NCBI GenBank assembly: GCA_030512335.1
Contig: JAULSU010000002.1
Location: 5,580,001-5,644,000 of the forward strand
Source: Immersiella caudata
Lineage: Eukaryota > Ascomycota > Sordariomycetes > Sordariales > Lasiosphaeriaceae
Reading direction: 5' to 3'
Length of the DNA: 64,000 nucleotides
Below are positions 1 to 12,213 of the stretch, piece by piece. Below the pieces are notes generated by a model, which ran no database searches, was not told where the DNA came from, and was given only the letters and a program-made list of their open reading frames with translations. Position 1 is the stretch's first letter; the number at the start of each line of letters is the position of its first letter. Both the position numbers and the translations under genes were made by a program.

Positions 1-3000
1 TGGCGAGCCCGTTTGTTGAGGGAAGATGGAAATCAGAAACCTCGTGATGTGACGAAGGTAGTATCATGAGATGTGAGGTCGTTAGGCGAGGTCAGCGGCT
101 GGGGTAGTGATAGCCAGGGCGAAGATGGGGAGGCGAGAACATGGGGGAGTGGATGCAGACTTATATATCTACATTGGATGCAGTTGGAGATGCTTGAAAG
201 TGTGGGGAGAGGGATTTGGAAGGGTCGGATGGCACTCGACGAGGCCGCCCTGTGTGGAGTGTGGAGAAGCTTGGTGGGCCGTCCGTCGTGACAGTGGAAG
301 CTGGGCGGCGGGACGCTGGCACATCGCGCTGAGGCCTGGTATAGCTCGCAAGCCTAATGTTGATATAGAGTGTGTGGAAGGCAATGTATGCTGGCAAGCT
401 CGCGCTAGCAGACGGTCGCGGTGGTCAATGCCGTGTGGTTCAAGGGCCGGGGCCGGGGTAGGGTGACTGGGGCGACTGGGGTGGTCGTCAAGCCACGAGG
501 ATGGGTAGCCGAACCGACAGGGGTGCTGCAAAAAGGTCGCCTTGTGCCTTGGCCAGGCACATAGGTACGAGGGAAAACGGCCCTGGTGGCGGGCCTGGCG
601 TTTTACGCCAATCAGGTATGCCTAAGCCGTGTACCTGAGAGCACATATTAATATAGCGGCAAGTAAAGGTCACTCAGGCCAGGGTCGCGTTGGAGAAAGA
701 GTGGACGCTGGACCGTCTGACAAAGCCTTGTCCTGACAGTTACCATCGCGTGCTGAGCCGCGGGGTTTCGACTTGCCCGAGCGAGCAGCCCGCCCAAAGT
801 GGCCTTGGTGAAGCTGCCTTGGAAGGTTGGGGGAACGAACGACAACACAGACGAACATCGATATGGTGTTTTTCGGCTCACGCTGCCACGCTTCGTTTCA
901 GTGCTAGGGCCGGGGTAGATGGGCGAGCGGTGGGCGCTGCAGCAGACGGCCGAGCGACGATGAGGGGAGGTACGTACCAGCCTGGTCAATCTGCACGTCA
1001 ACTCGCCAGGGTGCCGCACACGATGCTCCCACACGTGGAGCTGGTCGTCGCAAGGTACTCGGTCGTACAGCCGGGGGGCGCCCTAGGTATCCGGATGGGG
1101 CTCCATGTACTGTAGGTACTGCCGACGGCGCCGTGGGCAGACTGCGTGCCCAACTGGCCGACTACCCTGATGACGATGCAGACACCACCTGCCCCCAGCA
1201 CCACCACGACGGCTGCCGAAGCAGACAGACCTCACACGCGAGGGAGGATTGCTTGCAGGCGTCACTTGACCGACGCCAGCCGAACACAGCTGCAGGCCGA
1301 GCTGCCGAGAGTGAGGACGAGAGGCTTGGTCTATTTCATCTCATCTTCCCTTCATTTTGCTGGCATGAGAGCGAAGGGGGCAGAAACATCTGCGATCTTC
1401 GGTGCAGGTGGATTCGCGATTTTGCAGGAAATGAAGGTTGGCCCTCAGAAGTAGAGCAGCGCTGCGGAGAGAGCGAAAGTGGGAAGGGGACCGTCGGCCC
1501 CAGCGTTCCCGCCCTCTTTCTCCACGACGACTGGGGTTTGCGACTGCTGCTGCCAGTCTGCGGTGGAGAACGCCCCTAGGCGTCTGTGGAGAGTCGCCCG
1601 ACCCGCATTCGGATTGGGGTCGTCATGTCCGGAGCGTCTAGCAAGCTTTTCCTCGTTGCAGACGACGCTGCGGCGCTCGCTAGCGATTTCGTCTTGACAA
1701 GACCCTCGTTCGTTCCCCTCTTGCGACCCGGACAGGGGTGCCAACGTCGATGCGGCAAGCAAAAGTCTGGGGGAAGGATGGAGGAGCGGGGACCCCACAG
1801 GTTGGCTGTCAGGGATTGTCGAATGGACTGGGGGTGAAAACGGCCGCGAGCTGCAGCAAGAGACGGCAGAGTCCAACTCCGTCAGCTGATAATACGGTGC
1901 ATGCAAGAGCCGTGGGCTCTCTGCCTATCAGGATGGACGTCGATAGCATCTGGGGAACAGAAGCTGCATCGAGCTAATTCGAGCTCTCGTTAAAGCCGAC
2001 TTCCCAGACTGAAGGACTGCTCGTGAAAAGCTGGCAGGTCCACATCTTGTCCGCCGCCGAGCAATATCAGAACCCCAGGGTCTCGAAGGTCTAGGTCTAT
2101 GGAGCTGAAAAGGACGAAGAATAGATGCTGTGGCGATTTCAGCTTTCCTAGACCGGGCACATGACCGATGTTGTTAATCTATGAGCATGCGTTTTGTTTG
2201 CTGGCGAGAGTTGGAGAAGCAGCTGAGATCTGCGAGGGACCTGTCCCGTCCCCGAGCCGCTTTCCAGCAGGCGGCCCTGAGGCTCGTCGAACGGAACGGA
2301 GGGCCCTAGTGCTCTCCAGTTGCTGGTTCGCCCGTCGCCCGCCAGAGATCTCGCGGGTTTGGTCGTGCCTCCAGCTCTGCTATAGCGCTGCAACTACTGC
2401 GTCTGTAAGTGGCTGCAGCGCTCGAGGACCGCCTCCTGCGTGTCCTGAGACCCAAACGTGCCTTCACGGGCGAACCATTCGGAGGCAATCGATCTCTTGG
2501 TGTTTATCATTCTCGATTGAGTTCTTGGCGACCATTCTCAGCGGGCCGACCATCAACTCGACGTTACTTACCTCCGATATTGAGGTTTTCGACTCTTGGG
2601 CGACGTTATCTTTGCTCCGGACGGCGAAACGCGGTGCGCTCGTCGAGCCACCTGAGATCCCGAAAGGCCGTGCGGGACAGCGTATCCAACGACGACGAGG
2701 TGTGCAGGGCAGTCACTGCAGTGGCGAGAAGACATGGAAACCCTGGTGGTAATTACCGGCTGCGCCATGGCCGAGCAGCCGGAATCGACTTGGGCCCAGT
2801 GTTCGGGAAAAAAACGCGATGATTCGACTGCCGCAAAATGTTTTGCAGGCGAGATTAGAGGCCGCATTTGACGGCTGGTAGTGTTGACTGCAGTAACAGC
2901 AACAAAAGCTTAACTTGCAACGAGATTTGGCCGACTCAACGCCTAGCGGGCCGCCTTAACGCAAGCACAGTCTCTATAATTTCCAGCTGGAGGAAGATTC

Positions 3001-6000
3001 GATCAAGCACGTCCTTCCCTTTCGGTGAGTACCAGATAGAGCCATCACACTCCCATCACACCGCTCTGGCCGGACCGGAGCAGTCGTCATCTCGGCCTCG
3101 GACGCAGTTGACGGGCGCGAAAGAGCACAAGGTGTGAGACGGTGTAAGACGGAGCTTGTTGGTTGTTGGTCTCGGGATGCTTCCCCTCATTGAGAAACCG
3201 TCGACCCCACAATCCCAACCCGCTCAGTCCGCCAGCTACGGGATGCATGGATGGAAGCTCTGATGACCTTCTGCGTCGCACAAAAACCTCTCTCTCTCCA
3301 TCTCGATGCGTCAGTTTATACGAGATGAAGGAGTGGTGTGGTGTCCACGAAGTCCTCGTTCGACGTAAAGCGAGATCAACTTCAACGGCTTTCCGTGCCT
3401 GCCTTGCCCCACCATCTTCACCAGCGCCCCGCCAAGGGCTTGGGCGCATCGGCTTCAAAATGTTGCTTCTCCACATTTCCCGTCGTCCAACCAGAGGTGC
3501 ATAACCGTCTGGAAGAACGGCAACATGAGCCAGCGGTGGAGCCTCTGGTCGTCTTTCCTCTTCAGGACCTCGCGCACTCTATGCAATGCTCGCGCTGGGC
3601 CTGAATTCCTCGTTTTGGAGAAGGCGAAAAGCGGGCTCGCTGATCCTATTCCTGGGGCCGGCCACGCCAGCATAGACTCGATTTTGCTCTGACTGATTGC
3701 CCCGTATATTCGCTTCTGCCCCGGATGTTAGCAGGGCGACGCCTGAGGTAGGTGAGGCGAGCGCCCTTGTCCCACCGTCACGGTCGGTAGATTGCCTGCG
3801 AAGGCTCTCCAATCTAACCTGTGCTGATAGAGGGCCTCTACTAATACTCGTTCTATCATTCCACTCAGTTCACGATGCACAGAGCACCCAAAGCGTCACC
3901 AGAGAGGAAGGTAGGGTGTCAGTGGGGGCTTGATCGGCTCGACGACCCCTGCTCGCAAGAGGCTTAAAGTCGACGAGCTAAGGCTGGGCGATGGCACTCG
4001 ATCACGCGTTCTGACTGGGCGACGACAGCACAGCTGCCACTGTGGCTCACCGGCACTCAGCGCGTTGCCCTGTACCTCGATCTCGACCCCAGCCTCCTCC
4101 GCGCCCGATGTTGTGCCAACATTCCCTCTGCGGCCCTCCCCACAGAGGCGAAAATGATGAACTACCACCCACTTGTGCGGGCAATCAGCGCCAACCAGCA
4201 AAACACACGAGAGGATCACGAATTATTAAATAACAGTCTCGACCACTCGGTTCCGGTCTAGTTAGCTTCGATGACTCGCTCAACTCCAGTCCCTTGCGGC
4301 GATCAACTCCGAGCGTGACAGAGCGACCTCCTGCGCGCCAACTAAGCGAGAGTCCTTGGCCCACGATCAAGCACTGCGCGATACCTCAGCTGTTCATGTC
4401 CCGCATCGCGACGTGCAAGGCTCGCGATGGAGACGCTGCGGAGTCTGATTGCTCCAAGCTGTCCGTCTTCCCGTGTGCTGCCGCTCGCGCCACGGGTCAG
4501 CCACACACCACCTCGGTCGACTTTGCCATGACTGTTCAGCAAACCATGCGAGAGGACGCTGGGAGCCACTGGCAGAGTCGCGCATATTAACCCAGCCGTG
4601 CCGAATTAATTTGGCGAGCAGTCCACCTGTTCATGTGCGAGCAGAAATTTGGACCCCCCCAGCGAGCTATGCCATTATTATCCCATCTCTAGCCGTCCAG
4701 GACGGTCTGGATTCCCTCTTTGGGGGAATCCTGAGGATCTTCGCCGCCGGAGAAGTTGTCAGCAGTCCCACCGCGCGTGGTCGAGTGCGAAGGGCATTCC
4801 GCGAGCCGCACCGCAGGGCAGGGCATCCCGCAGTCTGACGGTGTGGTGCCTGCCTCATCGCGGGGATCACAGAGCGCATTGATCGGCATCACGACTACGG
4901 GATGCCACCGTACGCGGCTGTCGCCAATGAATTGCAGTTCCCTCACCGTTGGCTGCGTCAGCATCAAAGCTTAAACAAGCCGCGGCGGCCGGATGCCCAC
5001 CTGACGATAGGAACAGGCACAAAAACGCACCATTATGAACGGCAGCGGTCAAGATGCAGCATGCCAACGCATTCCTCCAATAACGGACGTCATGGACCTG
5101 AGCAGCATCCTGCACCATGGAGCTCACCATTGGGCCAATGATTCTATTGATGGGCACGATGGGCTGTTCTGGGATAAATGATGGCAAGCAGGACAGTCCC
5201 TGACTTCTGTCGATCCACGCAGCGCTCGACACGCGTAATGTTCGGCGCCCGTGCGAGCAAGCCAACCAGGAGAAGGCTTCTGGAAAACGCAGGAACCAAG
5301 GCTGGACTTTCTTGGAAGTCTGAAATCAACCTTTCATTTGATCCCCACAGCTTGCCTTCCGCTTCCGGTAATTTACCCATTGCCTTGGACGCAACATGAT
5401 GCGGCACCGCCAACTCAGGTTTCCACTTGCACCTGGATTCACGCCGGCCCTCCTCCCCGACCAGTGTCACCTAGAGATCCTCCCGTTGACTCTTGTCTTC
5501 GTCAGCTTTCCCGTTCCTGATTCTCAGCAATGCAAGCACTGCTTATCAGAAACATACTACGGAAAGTTTCCGATGTATGTAAGCTCCGGCCCGCCAACTG
5601 CTTATGCTGTACTGCTCCTTATCATTTTAACAAGCTTGGACTTGACTGCTCGCCTGGTGCATATATCTCCGTCATTGGCCTGACACCGTCTCCCGCAGGA
5701 CTTGACACATTGTGTCATGTTTCAACTTGGTGAGCCGGAGCTGTCGATGACTTGACCTGATCGGTTCTCGCTGCTGCCCAAGGGGCACTACCACCGTCAC
5801 CGGCCGAAAATCCCATCGTTCCGGGCGGACAACCTGGGAATCTGGCGGCAGGCTCATTGCTCTGGTCCGGAGGGCCTGGCCGCAGGCGGTACTCCGAAAG
5901 GACTCGGTCGTCCCAGACCTCCGTTGCTGCACGATCTATCGTCGAGTGGTACAATATGCAGCACGTGTTCACAGAACACATTGCCTGGCCCAGGAACCAC

Positions 6001-8049
6001 AGCCTCGCTCCAGAGTGGCATGCTCTGCCTTGGCCAACCAGCAAAGTTGCTAGGAAGGCTACACACAGGTTCCGACGGCCCATCGAGCCATGACGCTCAG
6101 ACGGTGCATTCCCCTTGATGAAGGTCCATTGGAGCAACCTAGTGGCGCTCTCGTAGAATTGCCATTGCCGCCCTGCCACAACCGCACCTCACCACTGCTC
6201 TGAGGTAGGTGTGTAGGCGCGCTCAAGACAGATACCTCCGTCGGCGCGTTGACTTTGCGCATGTCTGCCGGCCGTGGAGCCGAGCCGAATCGCGCCCCCC
6301 GAGGTCATCAGATGCAAAACTCAAGAAGCGAGCGCCAACCACCTCGGGACGCCGTCAACAGCCGCCTGCTCCCTTGTGGCGAAAAGGGCCAGGCCAGGTC
6401 CTGACCGCCCCTTCATCAACCGAACCAGACAAACCATAGTCAACCAGCTTCAAAAGTTTGATGTCTGGTTCCTATGGAGACACTATCATTCCCATCCCCT
6501 CAGGTCCTGCGTCTCGACCGTCCGTCAGGAACCAAAATCTCAGGAATTCGCCTTTTCCTCGCAGCCACTTAGCCTAGTATTGTACCATTCCAGGGAAGAA
6601 AAAACCGTAAACTCCCTACCAAATCCCCATTACACCCGGTCCGCTCCATCATCTGCCTCCGATCGTCACACACAGACTTTTCCTCTCCAAAACCACACAA
6701 CGTCAACGTGCCATCGAGGAGCACCGGTCCGAAAAACCAGACTCCCCTTCGCAACTCGCACCCGGAAACCCCTACCCTCCCCTTGCAACGAAACGCTGGC
6801 CTGCCAGCCAAGCGCTCCGGAGAATAAAAACCGCAAGATCGCAAAAGGCTCTGCGGTCCGGCGACTGGCGCCCGCGCGCACCCACGATGGTACCTTATCT
6901 ACCAGGCGCAGGGGAGAGTGTTGCTTGCCGCGAGGGAACCTAGATTCGCCCATGTTTTTGTTCAACACTACGGTGTAGCTAGTCTGGATCGATGAAACGT
7001 AGACAGCTGTTCTGTACCCACTGTCGCCGGTTAACTTCGCTTGGCGGCCCATGACTAGCAAATCGAACACGCCACGGCATGGCACGACGACACACGATAT
7101 CGGAGAGAAGAGGGAGCAGTAGCGCGCGGTAAGGAGTGGTAAGTGGGCACGACATAGGCAAAGGCTCGATCGATCAGATGAGATCAGTAGGTACAGCCGT
7201 TGAATGTGTGCGCGCGTGCGTTGCGCAGTTGCCGAGCGGGAGCGCAAGCAGACAAGAGGGGAAGACGTGGTCGCCGGTGACGGTGCCGGCTCGAGATGGA
7301 GACGACGCACATGCAACGCAATGCAGAACCAAAACCGTCCGTTTCTCAACAGCAACAACGTCCGTATTCACATCTCCAATTCCTCACACTCTCTCTGTGC
7401 TTCTCCACACCAATTCAACCCGCTTTGCCGTTTCCCCTTTTTTTTCTCCAACTTTTTTTGCATCTTCAGAATATGCCCGTGGCCCTCTCACCCCAAGTGC
7501 CTGATTAACCCGGATCTGCAAGGCCAGTGCCGAAATCCCCTCAGCCTGTTCAGAAAAGGGAACCACTCACAGCTCTTCGTTCTCATGCAAGGAGGGCGAG
7601 CGAGTTAACGGGCAAAAAACAAGAACCCCAGATTGTTGTCTAATTCCGTCTTGTGGTGATAAACGCTTCCCGCTTGGCCTGCCCTCCTATCCGCCTTCTT
7701 CTCGTCTGTTCGTTGGCTCATTCGGACGGTCGTTTCTCCACCCTCCCTTCCTGCTTGTCTTTCTCTAGACTTCCCGTTTCCCCTCATCTCGCCGTCCGGC
7801 AAGCCTGCCGAGACGAACACCCTTCTCTTTGCTTCTCAGAACGAAAAAAATCCAGGCAATTCCCGCCACCCACCCCACGGGGAAAGGGAAGGAGTGGGAG
7901 ACTGAAGGCGGGGATGGCCAGGGGGTAGATAGATAGACAGACGATATCCCGGGCGCTTGCGCGTTGCGCCGCCCCCTCCCCCCGTTGATGGACGGCACGA
8001 ACGCCGTTTCCACTTTTTCTGTGTTCTCTGCGTGTCTCGTGGTGGCTCC
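1..8049. other. Gene-poor region, no supported gene
   Basis: Several open frames of 60-235 codons occur on both strands, the longest at 6274-6978 (+) and 6666-7358 (-). They overlap each other, have compositionally biased translations rich in Ser, Arg, Pro and Cys, and show no recognisable domain. No tRNA, array or transposon end was seen. The right part (about 7340-7860, plus strand) is strongly pyrimidine-rich, as fungal promoters and 5' leaders often are, but no convincing coding region follows on the plus strand. The region lies 3' of ula1. It may be the long regulatory region of a gene beyond the left edge, or contain non-coding RNA; neither can be shown from sequence alone. Confidence 0.5.
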
Positions 8050-9956
8050 TCATAAGCGGAGAACCTGGCTTCGGCTGGCGATCCCGTCAAAGATGCACGT
8101 GTTATCAATCGGGATATACTGCTTGGTGATGATCTTGATCATCTCCTGAGCCACCATGCCACCCGTCAGGGCGGCAATGTTGTGCAGCTCGCCGCCCTCG
8201 GCACGTGCCACCTCCTGCGCTGCGCTGACTATCCTCTCGTGGTCCTTGGTCCCTGGGATGGTTTCCTCGATGGAGGAGAGAATCTCGTCTGCTGTAGCCG
8301 AGGCCACGTGCGAGGTCGCTCGAAGGGCAAGGTAGATGGGCAGGAGAGATAAGGGTGACAAAGTGATTTCGGCATTCTCGTCGTTTGCTAGTTCCTGGGC
8401 TGTGGCAAAAAGACACCGTCAGTCCACTCGCATTTATTCATCCCCGTGACCGCCCCCCTAGAGTCCGGGCCGACGAGTGCGTGGGTCGGGATGCAGGAAC
8501 CTACCAGTCACTTCCCTTAGGACATTGACACAGGTCGAACTCGCGCTATCTACTCCTTTCGTCGCGTTGATGAGCTTGACGAAGGGCGCGTTCTTGCAAA
8601 ACAGCTCCACTTCTGCAGGGTCAAATTGTCGGCCAGGCGCGATGGACTGCGCAGTCTCCAGGACCTCGGCTGCGTCTTGGCGTGCCTTGGTTTTGTAGAT
8701 GTTCTGGAGCTGAATGTAGACGCTTGATTTTGCCTTCATATCGGGCACATTGCCCCGTAGTGGCAACGTCTTGTGCTTGGCATGAAATGCTTTGATAGCG
8801 TTGGCGACGATCCAGAAGCTAGATCGCTCTTCAATCTGTAAAGTATCAGTCAGCACTAACTAATACGACCTCCTCGTGTTCAGCAGGCGCTTGAGACCTA
8901 CCGGCTCGCTGGGCGTGTAGTCAAACACTTCCCTAAGGCCCGATGGTAGGCTCGGCGGCACGACGGTCTTGAGAACCGCAGCGGCCGCCTCATCGAAGTT
9001 CTCCTCGCCACCCTCCGGGTTGTCCGCCCTTGCTGCGTTCTGCACGATCCGTCGAAACTCTGTCTTTTCCTTGTACGTCGAAGGGTACCTGCCCTCGTGG
9101 GTTTGCTTCCACCGCTCCAGGTAGTACAGGAGGATGACAACGTAAGGCAGGTGACCATGCTCGTACGCATCTAGGCTGTCGATATCCTTGGTCATATCCC
9201 TCGCGAATTCCACTAGCTCCGGCCAAGGTGTCAGCAGGCGCAGATCTGTCGTGGCTGTCTCGTCCGGGTGGGTATCAACAATGGGGAACGCTCCCGGCAA
9301 GCTGATCCGAAAATAAGAGTAGAAGCCTGCTGAGTGTATTGCGAAGAGCGGGGTCTTGTGCTGTCTACCGTACGCCTCAAGCTGGGCGAGACGCTCCGGC
9401 GCGATGGGGAGCGTGTATATTATCGCCGTGAATACTGGAGAAGTGGCAAGGAGTGAATCCAGCGAAGGCGCAGTCTGTATGAGTGTAAGCGGAGTTCACT
9501 CGTCTTGAGAACCGATATGGGCGGTCTTACCTCCTCGCTTGGATACCATGAGCCGTGAACATCAGGATTCAGCTCGGTTAGAAGCTCGGTTAAGCACTGC
9601 GACCGAGGCTTCCCTAAGCAACTCTCATCGACGAAGAAGTTGACGCCCAAGTCAGCCTCTTCAACCAAGGCATCATCGTAGATGGCAAACCGCCCGATTC
9701 CTTCGAGGGTCTTCAGTTAGTGGACAGCGCTCTCGTGTCTACGTTCCGAAGCTGCGCGCTCACCGGGGAGAATGAGATTTTTGAAAGTCTCGACGCCTAC
9801 AACGCCGGCGCCAGAGTTCACGAGCAACAGATTCGCTGACTCAAGTGCTGCTTGGCCGCTGGCAGCCCACAAACGAAGCTGGCGGTCATACTTTTTTTCT
9901 TTCTCGGATGGGCCATGAAGAATAGGCGGGGTCTGGCTCATTACGATCTCGGTCAT
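8050..9956 (-). CDS. ula1: NEDD8-activating enzyme E1 regulatory subunit (Ula1/APP-BP1)
   Basis: Five exons join in frame: 9956-9764, 9700-9531, 9474-8902, 8835-8505 and 8399-8050, giving about 538 residues, the usual length for APP-BP1/NAE1. The N-terminus has the adenylation-fold opening YDRQLRLW followed by a Rossmann-like LLLVNSGAGVVG. The first splice restores the family motif LPGIG. The C-terminal part ends with the ThiF-like segment ALTGGMVAQEMIKIITKQYIP and DNTCIFDGI. By family knowledge it pairs with Uba3 to activate NEDD8/Rub1 for cullin modification; the regulatory subunit lacks the catalytic cysteine. Introns are 56-105 nt with good donors and CTAAC or CTGAC branch sites. A second in-frame ATG lies five codons downstream (MSQTPP), so the exact start is open. 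It is transcribed divergently from the HEI10-like gene. Confidence 0.95.
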
Positions 9957-10817
9957 TTCGCCGAGTTGTAGGGTTAGATGGAAGAAATAGAGCGCTGTGT
10001 GTGCGTATAGGTGTGTCGTAGATGAGCGAGCTAGGATCGTGGGGTTTTGAGGCTGACGTCGGAACCCCTCAGCGAAACAGCGCGATGCCTGCTACAGGTC
10101 AGCTCAGCTGTCTCAGCTGCAGCTCGGGGTGTGGGGCGGCGGTTGCAAGTGGGTAAGGCTCCAGTGTTCGGGGAATGAGCGAGCACCTTTCGGCGAATAG
10201 GAGGCCTGGAAACCATCTCCATGGTTCGTCCAGGTAACAAACATCACGCTTCAGGCCGACAGGAAGCTGTGAAGTTAGACCTGCTTAACATCGAATTTTA
10301 GAATATTGGACCAGGAGACTTTGTGCTGTCAGGTTTTTTTTCTTTGTTTTCCTTTTTTCTTTTTTTTTTGGCTTTGAACGTTACATACATCGTTGGTTAA
10401 CTGGAAACGAGAGCAAGCCTCGGTCCATCCACCACTTCTACTGGGTAGGTTTGCTGCTGTCTTTCCGCTTGAGGATTTCACAGCTCACAAATGGACATTG
10501 GGATAGTGTACTTAGGCGTCCGAGATCTATAGACTCTCTTAGCTTTCGAGTTAATTTATCAAGCCTCCATCTCAATCCGAATTTCCGATCGTGGATGCGT
10601 GGCGCTGTGACGATGCGAGCCAACGCCTCTGGATCGCTCCTTCCCCTGAACCTTCTCCGCGACTGCCCAGCATGATATTCTGGAACCAAGCAAAATTTTT
10701 TTCCCACAATGGGCAGCGCAGACTCGAGGGGCTTTTTCTCGTAAATCTTCTGACAGTAGACCACCACCATCGTGCCGCAGGCCGTATCACACGATGTATT
10801 CTCCCTCCTGCCTCGAA
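9957..10817. other. Divergent intergenic region with poly-T tract
   Basis: This 860-bp stretch separates ula1 and the HEI10-like gene. It has a T-rich tract around 10333-10370 and otherwise no recognisable element. Overlapping minus-strand open frames at 10438-10874 run antisense into HEI10 exon 1, are in two different frames and match nothing I recognise, so they are not called as a gene. Confidence 0.5.
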
Positions 10818-12213
10818 ATGGAACAGAACCTGAGCTGCAACGTCAAAAATTGCAGCACCGAGCTTGTCTACCAAACAGTTGTGACAGCTTGCAGGTTCGC
10901 CCCGGCGGAGGTGTGAAATATGCTGACATCTCGGCCATCAGGTAGCCACTCCCTCTGCCTAGGCTGCTCCGAGCAGCATGGCTTCGCCGGACAGGGCCCG
11001 TACACATGTCCGGTATGCCGGCAACCTCTTGAAGACACCGAGTTCCTTCGCCAGACCCTTCGTCCCACAGAGGAGTGGAAGTCGGTAGCTCTCGCCGGGC
11101 TCAGTCCCACACATGTCATGGAATGTGCGGGAAGGGCCCTGACATTTTGGTCTTACCAGATGACGAACCAGATGTTGGTGATAACCAAAACCACTGGAAA
11201 AGAATGAAGGGCTGACCAGCGCAGTTTGTTCCACCTACAGAGAACCCAGGAGCTGGAAGAGAACTGTAGTCAGATCGAAGCTGCTGTCCATAACGTGTGG
11301 AGTAAGGGAACGCGAAAATTAGCACCTTAAGTGTGAAGATCAAAGGTTTGACGTCCAAACTTCATCTCTGACGTGCACATAAGATGCTAACGATCAACAA
11401 TAGATATGGGGCAACGGGAACAATCGCTTATCCGAAAATGCGAAGACCTACGGGACTCCCTGAGCGAGAAGACGAGAGAACTGTCCAGAGTTCAAGAGCT
11501 TTACGGCAAACTCAAGCAGAGAGTCCTTCTCCACCGATCTCCCGGTTCTGCGGTTGGCGAGAACTCCCATCTCAAGGTTCCTCCAATGCAAACCATCCGG
11601 GATAACTCGATGCAGTCAACAGTATATCACCGGCAAATTCCCACTCATGTTGCGCCGCTTGGAGGTGGAGGTGCGGTGCCCGACTATTTCCCTGACGGTC
11701 CGAGATACATGAAATCGCAACGGGTCACGGGAACCTGGCAGGGCGGACAAGACCAACGGTTGCTCACGGTAAAAGGACGATCCTCGGACATCCAATAGCC
11801 TTCACTGACACCTCCGGGGCAGAAACAACGCATTCCCAGCTTAGTCGGCCTTCTGTTGGAGTATCGCAACAAGCCAGAGTGATGTCACCGAGACACTCCT
11901 TAGGCAGGCCTGGTGCGAACATCACGAGCGGTCGATTCGAACAAGCGTCTGGCTCCCAGAGTTTCAGCGCTGGTGGTGCAAGGGGCTATCCAGCTGAGGC
12001 AGCTAACAATGGCAGACCTATCACACGTGGATCGGTGACCAAGGCGAGTTCGGTGTATCAATGGGCGTGTCAAGATGTATGTCTCTCCGCTCTCTGGCAC
12101 GGATGTGGTTCTGACACTCCATAGCACTTCAGCGGCCAGACTCTGTAGAAGGAGGTCACAGGCCGACTTCTGGGAGTCTTGAGACGCTTCCTAGGATTGT
12201 GCGTCGGCCGTAG
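10818..12213 (+). CDS. hei10: HEI10/CCNB1IP1-like RING E3 ligase (meiotic crossover factor)
   Basis: Six exons are proposed: 10818-10894, 10946-11177, 11241-11301, 11404-11768, 11840-12076 and 12133-12213, about 350 residues. The N-terminus forms a RING-type zinc finger: CNVKNC, then TACSHSLCLGCSEQHG and CPVC. It is followed by the family-diagnostic stretch EEWKSVALAGLSPTHVMECA and RALTFWSYQ, which strongly resembles HEI10. A coiled coil follows (about residues 105-165, around IRKCEDLRDSLSEKTRELSR), then a Ser/Gly-rich tail. HEI10-like proteins mark crossover sites along the synaptonemal complex and act as SUMO or ubiquitin ligases; that role is inferred from the family. Intron 1 has a weak donor (GTTCGC) but a good TGCTGAC branch. 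The last two junctions are the least certain: an alternative acceptor at 12124 would end the protein at 12148. Confidence 0.82.

Noticed and set aside
6274..6978. 234-codon plus-strand frame in the gene-poor region
   Set aside because: Biased Ser/Arg/Pro/Thr composition, no domain, and an equally long opposite-strand frame overlaps it.
10438..10874. Pair of minus-strand frames upstream of HEI10
   Set aside because: In different frames, overlap HEI10 exon 1 antisense, no recognisable family and no convincing splice sites joining them.
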